Below, piece by piece: positions 34,370 to 44,504 of a DNA stretch of 63,385 nucleotides. The DNA lies in NCBI GenBank assembly GCA_023248995.1, contig JAHFDN010000014.1, positions 1 to 63,385 of the forward strand. The letters run 5' to 3'. Positions within the stretch are counted from its first letter, which is position 1. Each line of letters opens with the position of its first letter. The stretch is from Candidatus Rokuibacteriota bacterium. Lineage in GTDB: Bacteria; Methylomirabilota; Methylomirabilia; Rokubacteriales; CSP1-6. The notes below the pieces were generated by a model, which saw nothing but the letters and a program-made list of their open reading frames with translations, was not told the origin of the DNA and did no database searches. The translations under genes and the position numbers were made by a program.

Positions 34370-36503
34370 GCCTGGCGGGGAGACGGGCACGGCCGACAAG
34401 CTGACCTTCCTCTTCGGCGTCCACAACCACCAGCCGGCGGCGAACTTCGACCGGGTCATCGCCGAGGCGACCGAGCGGGCCTACCACCCCTTCCTGGCCG
34501 TCCTCCGCCAGTTCCCGGGTCTCCGGCTCACGATCCACTCTTCCGGCAGCCTCCTGCTCTGGCTCCGCGAGCACGCGCCCCGGACGTTCGATCTCCTGGG
34601 GACGCTCGCGGCGGAGGGACAGGTGGAGCTCCTGACCGGGGGATTCCACGAGCCGATCCTCCCGATCCTTCCCGACTGGGACAAGACGGGTCAGATCCAG
34701 GAGTTCACCGAGTTCATCCGAAGCCAGTTCGGGGTGACCGCGCGCGGCATGTGGTTGGCCGAACGGGTGTGGGAGCCGCACCTCCCGAAGGTCCTGCGCG
34801 AGGCGGGTGTCGAGTACGTCCTCCTCGATGACAGCCACTTCGCCCTGGCCGGTCTGGACCCCGCGACGCTCGGCGGCTACTTCCTCACGGAGGAACAGGG
34901 CGCCGCGCTGGCGGTCTTCCCGATCAGCCAGCGGCTCCGCTACCTCGTGCCGTTCGCCGAGCCGGACGAAACGCTCGCCTTCCTCGGCGAGCGGCGGGGG
35001 GCTCGGACAGCCCTGACGCTGGTGGACGACGGCGAGAAGTTCGGCGTCTGGCCGGGAACCTTCAAACGCTGCCACCAGGAGGGGTGGCTCCGCCGCTTCT
35101 TTGAGAAGCTCGCCGAGGCCGACTGGCTCTCTGTCTCCACTCTCTCCGCCTATCTCGACCGCCATCCGCCGACGGGACGGGTCTATCTGCCCACGGCCGC
35201 GTATCGGGAGATGGGGGAGTGGGCGTTGCCTGCCGATGCCGCCTTCGACCTCGAGGAAATCAGGCACCGCGTGCTGGCCCTGCCGGACGGCGAGAAGCTC
35301 GCGAGCCTGCTGCGGGGCGGTTTCTGGCGCAACTTCCTCGTCAAGTACCCGGAGGTGAACGATCTCTACTGGAAGATGCTGAGGCTCTCCCGCGCCATTC
35401 ACGACGCTCTCGCCCGGCAACCGGCGGACCCCCGGCTGCTCGAGGCCCGAGCGCAGCTCTGGCGCGGGCAGGGCAACGACGCCTACTGGCACGGCGTCTT
35501 CGGCGGATGCTACCTTCCCCACCTCCGCCGGGGAGCCCGCCAGGCACTCATCACCGCCGAGCGCCAGCTGGGCGAGACTCTGGAGGGGGCGCCGGTCCAG
35601 TGGAGTCGTCAGGATCTGAACGGCGACGGCCGACAGGAGGTCCTGATCCGGACTCGCGCCTTCACGCTCACGCTCGAGCCCGAGGCGGGCGGGAGTCTCA
35701 CCGAGATCGCCTACCTGCCCAAGGCCATAGACCTGGCCGACGTGCTGACGCGGAGGCCCGAAGCCTACCACGGACGGGTCAAGGCGGCCGGCCCCGTCGA
35801 GGGCGCCCAGGATTCCGTGAAGACGATCCACGACCGCGCGGCGGTCAAAGAGCCGGGGCTCGCGGACCTCCTGGGCTACGACCGGTTCCGCCGGGCCTGC
35901 CTCCTGGACGGGCTCTTCCCGGATGCGGGCGACCTGGACGCGCTCTCACCGTGGGACCGGGCGCACGTCGCCCTCGGCAACCGGCCGATGGAGCCCTTGA
36001 TCCAACGCTCGGCGGGGCGCCTGAGCGTCGGCCTTTCGATCATGAATCCGGACGGATGGCCGATCCGGGTTGAGAAAACAGTCGGAGTCTCGGAGACGGG
36101 CGCCGACCTGAGCGTGACGTACCGCCTAGAGTGGCACGGCACATCGCCCCTCCACGCCCGCTGGGCTATCCAGTGGAACGTGGCGCTGACCGGCGGCGAC
36201 GCGCCCGAGCGCTACTTCCGGCTCCCCGGGCGACCGGGCCTTCGGAGTCGAGGCCGCGCGGCCAGCCAGACGCGTGTGGAGCTGGTGGACGAGTGGATCG
36301 GCCTCGACGTGATCCTGGCGTGGCAGCAGCCGGCGCTCTTCGCGTGGGCACCCGTGGAAACCGTCTCGCTCTCGGAAGCCGGCTTCGAGCGCCTCTTCCA
36401 GGGCTCGGCCGTGCTTATCACGTGGCCGCTCGCCCTCGGGCCCGGCGGAGAGTGGGAGGAGCGGATCTCCTTCGGCGTGCGGGATCGGCAGGATTGTCCT
36501 TGA
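34362..36503 (+). CDS. Glycoside hydrolase family 57 alpha-amylase/4-alpha-glucanotransferase
   Basis: A 713-residue cytoplasmic enzyme acting on alpha-1,4-glucans, probably glycogen or maltodextrin. The N-terminal catalytic barrel has FLFGVHNHQPAANFD, VELLTGGFHEPILPILPD, the nucleophile Glu134 in WLAERVWEPHLPKVL and a general-acid Asp (222 or 223) in LVDDGEKFGVWPGT. After a helical region comes the beta-sandwich C-terminal part typical of the 4-alpha-glucanotransferase subgroup. GTG 34362 overlaps rapZ, so it is co-translated with the LPS/rpoN operon, an unexpected partner. Confidence 0.93.
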   Translation: MSEPGGETGTADKLTFLFGVHNHQPAANFDRVIAEATERAYHPFLAVLRQFPGLRLTIHSSGSLLLWLREHAPRTFDLLGTLAAEGQVELLTGGFHEPILPILPDWDKTGQIQEFTEFIRSQFGVTARGMWLAERVWEPHLPKVLREAGVEYVLLDDSHFALAGLDPATLGGYFLTEEQGAALAVFPISQRLRYLVPFAEPDETLAFLGERRGARTALTLVDDGEKFGVWPGTFKRCHQEGWLRRFFEKLAEADWLSVSTLSAYLDRHPPTGRVYLPTAAYREMGEWALPADAAFDLEEIRHRVLALPDGEKLASLLRGGFWRNFLVKYPEVNDLYWKMLRLSRAIHDALARQPADPRLLEARAQLWRGQGNDAYWHGVFGGCYLPHLRRGARQALITAERQLGETLEGAPVQWSRQDLNGDGRQEVLIRTRAFTLTLEPEAGGSLTEIAYLPKAIDLADVLTRRPEAYHGRVKAAGPVEGAQDSVKTIHDRAAVKEPGLADLLGYDRFRRACLLDGLFPDAGDLDALSPWDRAHVALGNRPMEPLIQRSAGRLSVGLSIMNPDGWPIRVEKTVGVSETGADLSVTYRLEWHGTSPLHARWAIQWNVALTGGDAPERYFRLPGRPGLRSRGRAASQTRVELVDEWIGLDVILAWQQPALFAWAPVETVSLSEAGFERLFQGSAVLITWPLALGPGGEWEERISFGVRDRQDCP

Positions 36504-36528
36504 GGCGCTTGGGACGATGTGCTAAAGT
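36500..36528 (+). promoter_or_regulatory. metK promoter
   Basis: TTGAGG (36500-36505, overlapping the GH57 stop), a 17-base spacer and TAAAGT (36523-36528) preceded by TGC. The leader is about 38 bases and ends with GGGAGG before ATG 36573. It is too short for a SAM or SAH riboswitch. Confidence 0.6.
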
Positions 36529-36572
36529 CGCACGTTTAGAACGAGGCCACGGTCTCCAACGGGAGGAATGAC

Positions 36573-37724
36573 ATGGCGCGGGAGGAACATCTCTTCACCT
36601 CTGAGTCGGTGACCGAGGGGCACCCGGACAAGATCGCCGACCAGATCTCCGACGCGGTGCTCGACGCGATCCTGGCTCAGGATCCCGTGGGCCGCGTCGC
36701 GTGCGAGTCGCTCCTGACGACCGGCCTCGTGGTGGTCGCGGGGGAGATCACGACCTCCTGCTACGTGGACATCCCGCGGATCGCGCGCGACACGATCAAG
36801 AATGTGGGGTACACGCGCGCGAAGTTCGGCTTCGACTACGAGACGTGCGGGGTCATCACGGCCATCGACGCACAATCCTCCGACATCGCCATGGGCGTGG
36901 ACGCCCTGGGCGCGGGGGACCAGGGGCTCATGTTCGGCTACGCCTGCAACGAAACGCCGGAGCTGATGCCGCTGCCGATCATGCTGGCCCACCGCCTCGT
37001 TCGGCGGCTCGCCGAGGTGCGCCGCGCCGGCACCCTGGACTACCTCCGTCCGGACGGCAAGAGCCAGGTGACGCTCCGGTATGCGGAGGGCCGGCCGCGG
37101 TCGGTGGAGACGGTGGTGATCGCGGCCCAGCACAGCCCCGACGTCACCCTCCAGAAGATCCGCGAAGACGTGCTCGAGCACGTGATCCTGCCGACGATCC
37201 CGCCGGAGCTCATAGACCGGCAGCGCTGCGTCTTCCATATCAACCCGACGGGGCGCTTCGTCACCGGCGGGCCGATGGGCGACACCGGGCTCACGGGCCG
37301 CAAGATCATCGTGGACACCTACGGCGGCGCCTGCCCGCACGGCGGCGGGGCCTTCTCGGGGAAGGACCCGACCAAGGTGGACCGCTCCGCCTCCTACATG
37401 GCCCGGCACATCGCCAAGAACATCGTCGCTGCCGGCCTGGCCGAGCGCGCGCAGATCCAGGTGGCGTACGCCATCGGCGTGGCGGACCCGGTCTCGGTGA
37501 TGGTGGACACCTTCGGCACGGGCAAGGTGCCGAACGCGAAGCTCCAGCAGATGATTCGACGCCATTTCGATCTCACGCCGGCGGCGATCATCAAGTACCT
37601 GAACCTGCGCCGCCCGATCTTCAAGAAGACGGCGGCGTACGGGCACTTCGGGCGGCACGAGCCCGAGTTCACGTGGGAGCGGACCGACCGCGTCAAGGAT
37701 CTCCTGGACGACGCGGGAGTGTGA
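36573..37724 (+). CDS. metK: S-adenosylmethionine synthetase
   Basis: Makes SAM from methionine and ATP. The 383-residue product has the family landmarks [60 protein letters not shown], the glycine-rich [20 protein letters not shown] and [13 protein letters not shown]. It is followed after 30 bases by ahcY, so SAM production and clearance of its product S-adenosylhomocysteine are co-expressed. Confidence 0.98.
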   Translation: MAREEHLFTSESVTEGHPDKIADQISDAVLDAILAQDPVGRVACESLLTTGLVVVAGEITTSCYVDIPRIARDTIKNVGYTRAKFGFDYETCGVITAIDAQSSDIAMGVDALGAGDQGLMFGYACNETPELMPLPIMLAHRLVRRLAEVRRAGTLDYLRPDGKSQVTLRYAEGRPRSVETVVIAAQHSPDVTLQKIREDVLEHVILPTIPPELIDRQRCVFHINPTGRFVTGGPMGDTGLTGRKIIVDTYGGACPHGGGAFSGKDPTKVDRSASYMARHIAKNIVAAGLAERAQIQVAYAIGVADPVSVMVDTFGTGKVPNAKLQQMIRRHFDLTPAAIIKYLNLRRPIFKKTAAYGHFGRHEPEFTWERTDRVKDLLDDAGV

Positions 37725-39014
<1,290 letters not shown>

Positions 39015-39042
39015 GCCCGGCCGGCCCCGCACCCGGCTCGGC

Positions 39043-39071
39043 TCGACACCACCCCGACGGTCGGCTATGAT
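39043..39071 (+). promoter_or_regulatory. Candidate promoter of the UPF0182 gene
   Basis: TCGACA (39043-39048), a 17-base spacer and TATGAT (39066-39071). The expected start near 39078 leaves about 20 bases before ATG 39098, with a GAGG in the leader. Confidence 0.5.
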
Positions 39072-39097
39072 GCCCCCGTCCTGACCCTCGAGGCCTT

Positions 39098-41815
39098 ATG
39101 CCCAGTAGACGCCCCAAGCTGCTCCTCTGGCTGCTCCTGATCTTCGTCGCCCTGACCGTGGTGGGCCAGGCTGTGCCGCTCTACACGGACTGGCTCTGGT
39201 TTCAGGAGGTCGGGTACGCCCAGGTCTTCGTGACCATCCTCACCCTCAGGGGATGGCTCGTCGTCGGGGTGGGCCTCGGGACATTCCTCTTCCTCTATCT
39301 GAACCTGACGTTCGCCGCGCGCACGGCGCGCCCGGACGTGCTCTGGGAGCTGGAGGACCAGCTGGGGCTGCCGGGTCGCGTCGTCCTCGAGCCTCTCATC
39401 CGACGCCTCCTCGTGCCCATCCTGGCCCTGATCGCGTTCCTCTCGGGAGTCTCGGCCAGCGCCGAGTGGGACGTCGTGCTGCAATACCGGAACGCGACGC
39501 CCTTCGGCAGCACCGACCCGCTCTTCGGCCGCGACCTGGCCTTTTACGTCTTCACCCTGCCGTTCTGGCGACTCCTCTACGGCTGGACCCTGTTCCTCCT
39601 CTTCGCCACGACGGTCCTGAGCCTCGTCCTGTACGTGCTCCAGCGGAGCCTGGTCCTGACCGCCCGCGGACCGCGCCTGGCCGCCGGGGCCCGCGTCCAT
39701 CTCCTCTTGCTGGGCGCGGCGATGCTGGCGGTCAAAGCCTGGGGCTTCTGGCTCGACCGCTACGAGCTCCTCTACTCGCCCCGCGGCGTGGTGTTCGGCG
39801 CCTCCTATACCGACGTCCACGCCTCGCTCCCCGTCCTCGGGTGGCTGGCGGCGCTCGCCGCGCTCTGCACCCTGGCGTGCCTGGCCCAGCTCTGGCGGCC
39901 GGGGTGGCGGTTCCTGGTGGCCGGGCTCGTCGTCCTCGGGGGATTCTGGGTGGGCGGCCTGGGCGCCTACCCCGCGCTCTTGCAGCGCCTCCGGGTGACG
40001 CCGAACGAGCTGGCCGCCGAGCGGCCGTTCATCGTGCACAGCATCCGGATGACGCGGCAGGCGTACGGCCTGGATCGGGTCGAGGAGAAGGATTTCCCGG
40101 CGGAGGAGAACCTGACCCCCGCCGCGCTCGACCGTAACCACGTCACGGTCAAGAACATCCGGCTCTGGGACCACAGTCCGCTCCTCACAACCTTCTCGCA
40201 GCTCCAGGAGATCCGGACCTACTACAAATTCATGGACGTGGACAACGACCGCTACCTGATCGACGGGGAGTACCGGCAGATCATGCTCTCCCCCCGCGAG
40301 CTCTCCTACCGCCACCTGCCGAGCCGGATCTGGATCAACGAGCACCTGACGTACACCCACGGCTACGGCGTGATCGTCGGGCCCGTGAACCGGATCAGCC
40401 CGGAGGGCCTGCCGGAGTTCTTCGTCAAGGACATCCCCCCGGTCTCTTCCGGCTTCGGCAAGGTCACGCGGCCCCAGATCTACTACGGGGAGGTCGGCAA
40501 CGACTACGTCTTCGTCCGCACGAAGTCCCAGGAGCTGGACTACCCGGCGGGAGATCAGAACGTCTACACCCGCTACGTGGGGCGGGGCGGGATCTCCGTC
40601 GGCTCGTTCCTGACGAAGCTCGCGTTCGCGATCCGGTTCGGCGAGATCAAGATCGTCCTCTCCGACGACCTCACCTCCGAGAGCCGCATCATGATCTACC
40701 GGGAGGTCGCCCGGCGAGTGCGCCAGATCGCGCCGTTCCTCCGCTTCGACCGCGACCCGTACATGGTGATCGCGGAGGACGGCAAGCTGGTCTGGATGCT
40801 GGACGCCTACACGGTGAGCGACCGGTACCCCTACTCCCAGCCGATACGCGAGCTCGGCAACTACATCCGCAACTCGGTGAAGGTCACGGTGGACGCCTAC
40901 GACGGCACGGTGACGTTCTACCTCGCCGATCCGGCGGACCCGGTGATCCGCACCTACGCCCGCGCATTCCCGGGGCTCTTCAAGCCCCTCGGCGAGATGC
41001 CTGCCGATCTCCAGCGCCACATCCGCTACCCCGAGGACCTCTTCTCGATCCAGGCGAAAATGTACGCCACGTACCACATGGAAGATCCCCAGGTCTTCTA
41101 CAACAAGGAGGACCTCTGGTCAGTGCCGCGGCGGACGGTGGAGGGGCGGGAGCGGGAGATGGAGCCCTACTACACGATCATGCGCCTGCCGGCCGAGAAG
41201 AAGGAGGAGTTCGTCCTCCTGACCCTCTTCAACCCGAGCCGGCGCGACAACATGATCGGCTGGATGGCCGCGCGCTCGGACCCGCCCAACTACGGCCGCC
41301 TCCTCGTGTTCAACTTCCCCAAGGCCAAGCTCGTCTACGGCCCCCGCCAGATCGACGCGCGCATCGACCAGGACCCGCTCATCTCGCAGCAGCTCTCCCT
41401 CTGGAACCAGCGCGGCTCGGTCACCCTCCGGGGGTCGCTCCTGGCGATCCCCATTGACCAGTCGCTCATCTACGTCCAGCCCCTCTACCTCGCGGCGTCG
41501 GCGCAAGGCGCACTGCCGGAGCTCCGCCGGGTCTTCGTCGCCTACGGCAACCAGATCGCCATGGAGGCGACGCTGGAGCAGTCGCTGGCGCGGATCTTCG
41601 GCGGGCGCGCCCGGGCCGGGGAGGGCGCCGCGCGGCCGGCCGCGGTCACCGGCGCCGTCCCGGACGCCGGCGTGAGAGCCCTCACCCAGCGGGCCTGGGA
41701 AGCCTGGAGCCGCGCGCAGGAGGCCCTCCGCCGCGGCGACTGGTCGGGCTTCGGGGAGGAACAACGCCGTCTCGAGCAGACCCTCAGGGAGCTTCGCGAA
41801 CGCTCCGGGCGGTAG
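39098..41815 (+). CDS. UPF0182 family large membrane protein
   Basis: A 905-residue protein. About seven hydrophobic segments occupy the first 300 residues (for example LLLWLLLIFVALTVVGQAV). A large, probably extracytoplasmic region follows, carrying family stretches such as PNELAAERPFIVHSIRMTRQ, LWDHSPLLTTFSQLQEIRTY, WINEHLTYTHGYGVIVGPVN, YYGEVGNDYVFV and PEDLFSIQAKMYATYH. The last 70 residues are Ala/Glu-rich and coiled. The family is widespread in Actinobacteria, Cyanobacteria and several environmental phyla but has no established biochemical function. It is followed 13 bases later by a GT39 gene. Confidence 0.93.
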   Translation: MPSRRPKLLLWLLLIFVALTVVGQAVPLYTDWLWFQEVGYAQVFVTILTLRGWLVVGVGLGTFLFLYLNLTFAARTARPDVLWELEDQLGLPGRVVLEPLIRRLLVPILALIAFLSGVSASAEWDVVLQYRNATPFGSTDPLFGRDLAFYVFTLPFWRLLYGWTLFLLFATTVLSLVLYVLQRSLVLTARGPRLAAGARVHLLLLGAAMLAVKAWGFWLDRYELLYSPRGVVFGASYTDVHASLPVLGWLAALAALCTLACLAQLWRPGWRFLVAGLVVLGGFWVGGLGAYPALLQRLRVTPNELAAERPFIVHSIRMTRQAYGLDRVEEKDFPAEENLTPAALDRNHVTVKNIRLWDHSPLLTTFSQLQEIRTYYKFMDVDNDRYLIDGEYRQIMLSPRELSYRHLPSRIWINEHLTYTHGYGVIVGPVNRISPEGLPEFFVKDIPPVSSGFGKVTRPQIYYGEVGNDYVFVRTKSQELDYPAGDQNVYTRYVGRGGISVGSFLTKLAFAIRFGEIKIVLSDDLTSESRIMIYREVARRVRQIAPFLRFDRDPYMVIAEDGKLVWMLDAYTVSDRYPYSQPIRELGNYIRNSVKVTVDAYDGTVTFYLADPADPVIRTYARAFPGLFKPLGEMPADLQRHIRYPEDLFSIQAKMYATYHMEDPQVFYNKEDLWSVPRRTVEGREREMEPYYTIMRLPAEKKEEFVLLTLFNPSRRDNMIGWMAARSDPPNYGRLLVFNFPKAKLVYGPRQIDARIDQDPLISQQLSLWNQRGSVTLRGSLLAIPIDQSLIYVQPLYLAASAQGALPELRRVFVAYGNQIAMEATLEQSLARIFGGRARAGEGAARPAAVTGAVPDAGVRALTQRAWEAWSRAQEALRRGDWSGFGEEQRRLEQTLRELRERSGR

Positions 41816-41828
41816 CCCGCCCGTCCGC

Positions 41829-43424
41829 ATGACGCGCCTCCAGGGAGCGGTGCTGGTGTCGGCGGTCGCGGCACTCCTCGTCCTCCCGTCGCTCGGGCAG
41901 CGGACCCTGGCCACCAACGACGAGGTCCGGTTCGCGCTCCTGGCCCGCGACATGATCGAGCGCGGCGTCTGGTTCGACGTCCAGGTCCGCGGCACGCCGT
42001 ACCGCAACAAGCCGCTCCTCTACCCCTGGAGCATCGCCCTGCTGGCGCGCCTTCGAGGGGGCGTCACCGAAGCCGCGGCCCAGCTGCCCCCCGCCGCGGC
42101 GGCGATCGGCTCGGTGCTCTTCACCTTCCTCCTGGGCGACCGGCTGTTCGGCCGGCGCGCCGGACTCTGGGCGGCGCTGATCCTGGCGACGAGCTACGGT
42201 TTCTTCGCCCTGAGCCAGCTGAGCCTGCCGGACCTGCTCGTCGTCTGGTTTCAGACCATGGCCGGTTTGAGCTTCTGGCGCGCGGTGCGTGAGCCGCCCG
42301 GACGGCAGGCGCTCCCGGCCTTCTACGTCTTCCTCGCCCTGGGCGTCTTCGCCAAGGGACCGGTCGGGCTGCTCCCCCTGCTCCCGGCCGCCCTCTGGCT
42401 CCTCACCGAGCACGGCGCCGGAGGTGTCCTCCGGCGTCTCTGGAGCCCGGTGGGCGCGGCGGCCTTCGCCCTGATCACCGCGCTCTGGCTGGGCCCGTTT
42501 CTGGCACTCGGCGCGGGGAGTTTCGGCCGGTCCGTCGTGTGGCAGGACTGGCTCGCCTGGTACTTCGGCCTGCCCGCCGCCCGGAATCTGGGAAACGTCG
42601 CCGTGGATCTGAGCGTGGGCTTCCTGCCCTGGACGCTCCTGGCCCCTCTGGTGCTCGTCGCCGCCTTCGGGGCGCGCCAGAACCCCGGGGTGAGGTTCGC
42701 CCTCCTGTGGGCCGCCGTGCCGCTCCTCGTGACCATGCTCGCCCTACATCAGCGGACGCGCTACCTGGCGCCGGTCTACCCGGGAGCCGCGCTGCTCGTC
42801 GGCTGGTGGGCGGATGCCCGCGGCAGCGCGCGGACCACCGCCGGCCGCATCGTCGGCTGGGCGGCGCTGGCGAGCGCCCTGGGTGCCATCGTCCTCCTCG
42901 GCATGCCGGCGTGGCTGGGACCCGAGCAACGCCCATTCGTTCCCGGACTCTCGTGGCAGGTGCTCCCGCTGGCCCTGGGACTCGGGCTCCTGGGGATCGC
43001 CTTCTGCTGGGGGCTCTCGGCCGGCCGCCCGGCGCTCGTCGTGGGCGGCGGCGTGGCGGCGCTCGTCCTGATCCTGGGCTACGGCACCTGGCTCTACACC
43101 TCGCGCTTCAACAGGCTGTGGGACTTCAGGGGGCTGACGGCCAGCCTCGAGCGCCACGCCGGGGGCAGGGAGGCGGCGATGTACGGCGTGCGGTGGTTCG
43201 CGCTCGACTTCTACCTGGGCCGTTCGGTCCGCTGGATCGGCACGCCCGCGGAGTTCAACGCCTTCCTCGCCGGGAGCGACCGCCCGGTGGCGGTGGTGAG
43301 CGGGCGCACCTGGCGAAGCATCCAGGCGGAGACCTCCCCGGGGATCCGCGTCCTGGAGCGGACGAGCGTCGGCCTCCAGGACGTGCTCATCGTGGGGCCG
43401 GGCAGGCCGAGCGAAAAACCCTGA
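41829..43424 (+). CDS. Glycosyltransferase family 39 (ArnT-like) membrane protein
   Basis: A 531-residue multi-pass membrane protein using a polyprenyl-phosphate sugar donor. The catalytic first periplasmic loop is LATNDEVRFALLARDMIERG, in which the DE pair is the family's acidic motif, followed by YRNKPLLYPWSIALL. About twelve hydrophobic segments and a soluble C-terminal tail (residues about 430-531) complete the fold. Relatives modify lipid A or cell-wall glycans. With the next gene (a PAP2 lipid phosphatase) this looks like an envelope-modification pair; the acceptor is unknown. Confidence 0.88.
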   Translation: MTRLQGAVLVSAVAALLVLPSLGQRTLATNDEVRFALLARDMIERGVWFDVQVRGTPYRNKPLLYPWSIALLARLRGGVTEAAAQLPPAAAAIGSVLFTFLLGDRLFGRRAGLWAALILATSYGFFALSQLSLPDLLVVWFQTMAGLSFWRAVREPPGRQALPAFYVFLALGVFAKGPVGLLPLLPAALWLLTEHGAGGVLRRLWSPVGAAAFALITALWLGPFLALGAGSFGRSVVWQDWLAWYFGLPAARNLGNVAVDLSVGFLPWTLLAPLVLVAAFGARQNPGVRFALLWAAVPLLVTMLALHQRTRYLAPVYPGAALLVGWWADARGSARTTAGRIVGWAALASALGAIVLLGMPAWLGPEQRPFVPGLSWQVLPLALGLGLLGIAFCWGLSAGRPALVVGGGVAALVLILGYGTWLYTSRFNRLWDFRGLTASLERHAGGREAAMYGVRWFALDFYLGRSVRWIGTPAEFNAFLAGSDRPVAVVSGRTWRSIQAETSPGIRVLERTSVGLQDVLIVGPGRPSEKP

Positions 43425-43434
43425 GGGGGCCGCC

Positions 43435-44484
43435 GTGGACCTGATCGCTCTGGGGTGCCCCCTCGTGAGGTCGGACGCGCTCGAGCGCCTGATGGGCGTG
43501 CTCGTCTATCTCGGGCACGGCGTGGTGGACGCCCTCGTCGCCGCCCTCATCTTGGCCCTCGGGGGGATGACGACGGACCGGCGCTGGCGGCGAGCGGGGC
43601 TCGCCGCCTTGCTCGCCGTGGTGATCTCGGGCCTCCTGGCGAACCTGTTCAAGCTCCTGTTCGCGCTGCCGCGCCCGACGCCGAGCGAGAGCTTCGGCTT
43701 TCCCTCGGGTCACACGAGCACCGCGTTCGCCCTGGCGGGAGCCCTCGGTCGGGCGTTTCCGGCCGCCGCTCCGTTCCTCTACCTCCTGGCCGTCCTCGCC
43801 GCCGTCGCGCGACTGTACGTCCGCTCGCACTTCGTCGTGGACGTCATCGGCGGCTCCCTTCTCGGCAGTTCCACCGGCTTGATCGCCGCACTCTTCCTGC
43901 GCGCCGACCCCAGCGCCCTAGCCCCGCGGCCTCGGACCCGCTGGGCCTGGGTGCTCCCCGTCGCCGTCGGCATTCCGGCCCTCGCATTCTTCGGCGTGTA
44001 CGAGCGGGACGTCTCGGCCCACCGGCTCGAGCGCACCCCCGCCGCCGCGCCGGCGGGTGGTCTACACATCGCCTTCGGGACGCCCGCCGCGAGGCAGTTC
44101 CTCCTCGACGGCTGGTCCGGGGACGACGGGAGATGGGGCGACACACCCGTGGCCTGGGCCCTGGGCCGGGAGGCCACGCTCCGCCTCCCGGGTCCGGCGC
44201 CCGGGAACCACCGGCTTCGCCTCCGGCTGCGCGCCGACGGTCGCCCCGCGGACCGCCCGCCCTGCCAGGTCATGGAGGTGGTGGTCAACGGCGCTCCCGT
44301 CGCGCGCCTGCTCCTGGAAAAGGGGTGGAACACGTACGAGGTGAACGTCCCGAAGGAACGGGTCCGCCCCGGGCCGAACGAGCTCCGCTTCCGGTTCGCC
44401 TACGCCCAGCTCGCGGGAGCCGGCGCCCCGAGCGCCGCCTTCGCCTCCCTCGCGATCTTCCCCGCCGGCGACGGGGGCCGCTGA
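43435..44484 (+). CDS. PAP2-family lipid phosphatase with an extra C-terminal beta-rich domain
   Basis: A 349-residue protein starting at GTG 43435, ten bases after the GT39 stop. The N-terminal 190 residues are a membrane PAP2 domain with all three motifs: Lys73-x6-Arg80-Pro81 (KLLFALPRP), Pro-Ser-Gly-His93, and Arg130-Ser-His132-x3-Asp136. It would dephosphorylate undecaprenyl pyrophosphate or another lipid phosphate. After the last helix (VLPVAVGIPALAFFGVY), residues about 200-349 look like an exported beta-sandwich (REATLRLPGPAPGNHRLRLR, VMEVVVNGAPVARLLLEKGW), an uncommon addition, perhaps carbohydrate-binding. Confidence 0.87.
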   Translation: MDLIALGCPLVRSDALERLMGVLVYLGHGVVDALVAALILALGGMTTDRRWRRAGLAALLAVVISGLLANLFKLLFALPRPTPSESFGFPSGHTSTAFALAGALGRAFPAAAPFLYLLAVLAAVARLYVRSHFVVDVIGGSLLGSSTGLIAALFLRADPSALAPRPRTRWAWVLPVAVGIPALAFFGVYERDVSAHRLERTPAAAPAGGLHIAFGTPAARQFLLDGWSGDDGRWGDTPVAWALGREATLRLPGPAPGNHRLRLRLRADGRPADRPPCQVMEVVVNGAPVARLLLEKGWNTYEVNVPKERVRPGPNELRFRFAYAQLAGAGAPSAAFASLAIFPAGDGGR

Positions 44485-44504
44485 CGGACCCGACGCTCCG
44501 TCAG
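44481..44504. terminator. Shared hairpin between two convergent genes
   Basis: CTGACGGA pairs perfectly with TCCGTCAG across an 8-base loop. The PAP2 stop codon lies on one arm (44482-44484) and the lptF-lptG stop codon on the other (44501-44503). The structure is symmetrical and could serve both strands. T-runs are weak. Confidence 0.5.

Noticed and set aside
36529-36572. SAM or SAH riboswitch before metK
   Set aside because: The metK leader is only about 38 bases after the predicted start and shows no conserved riboswitch core.
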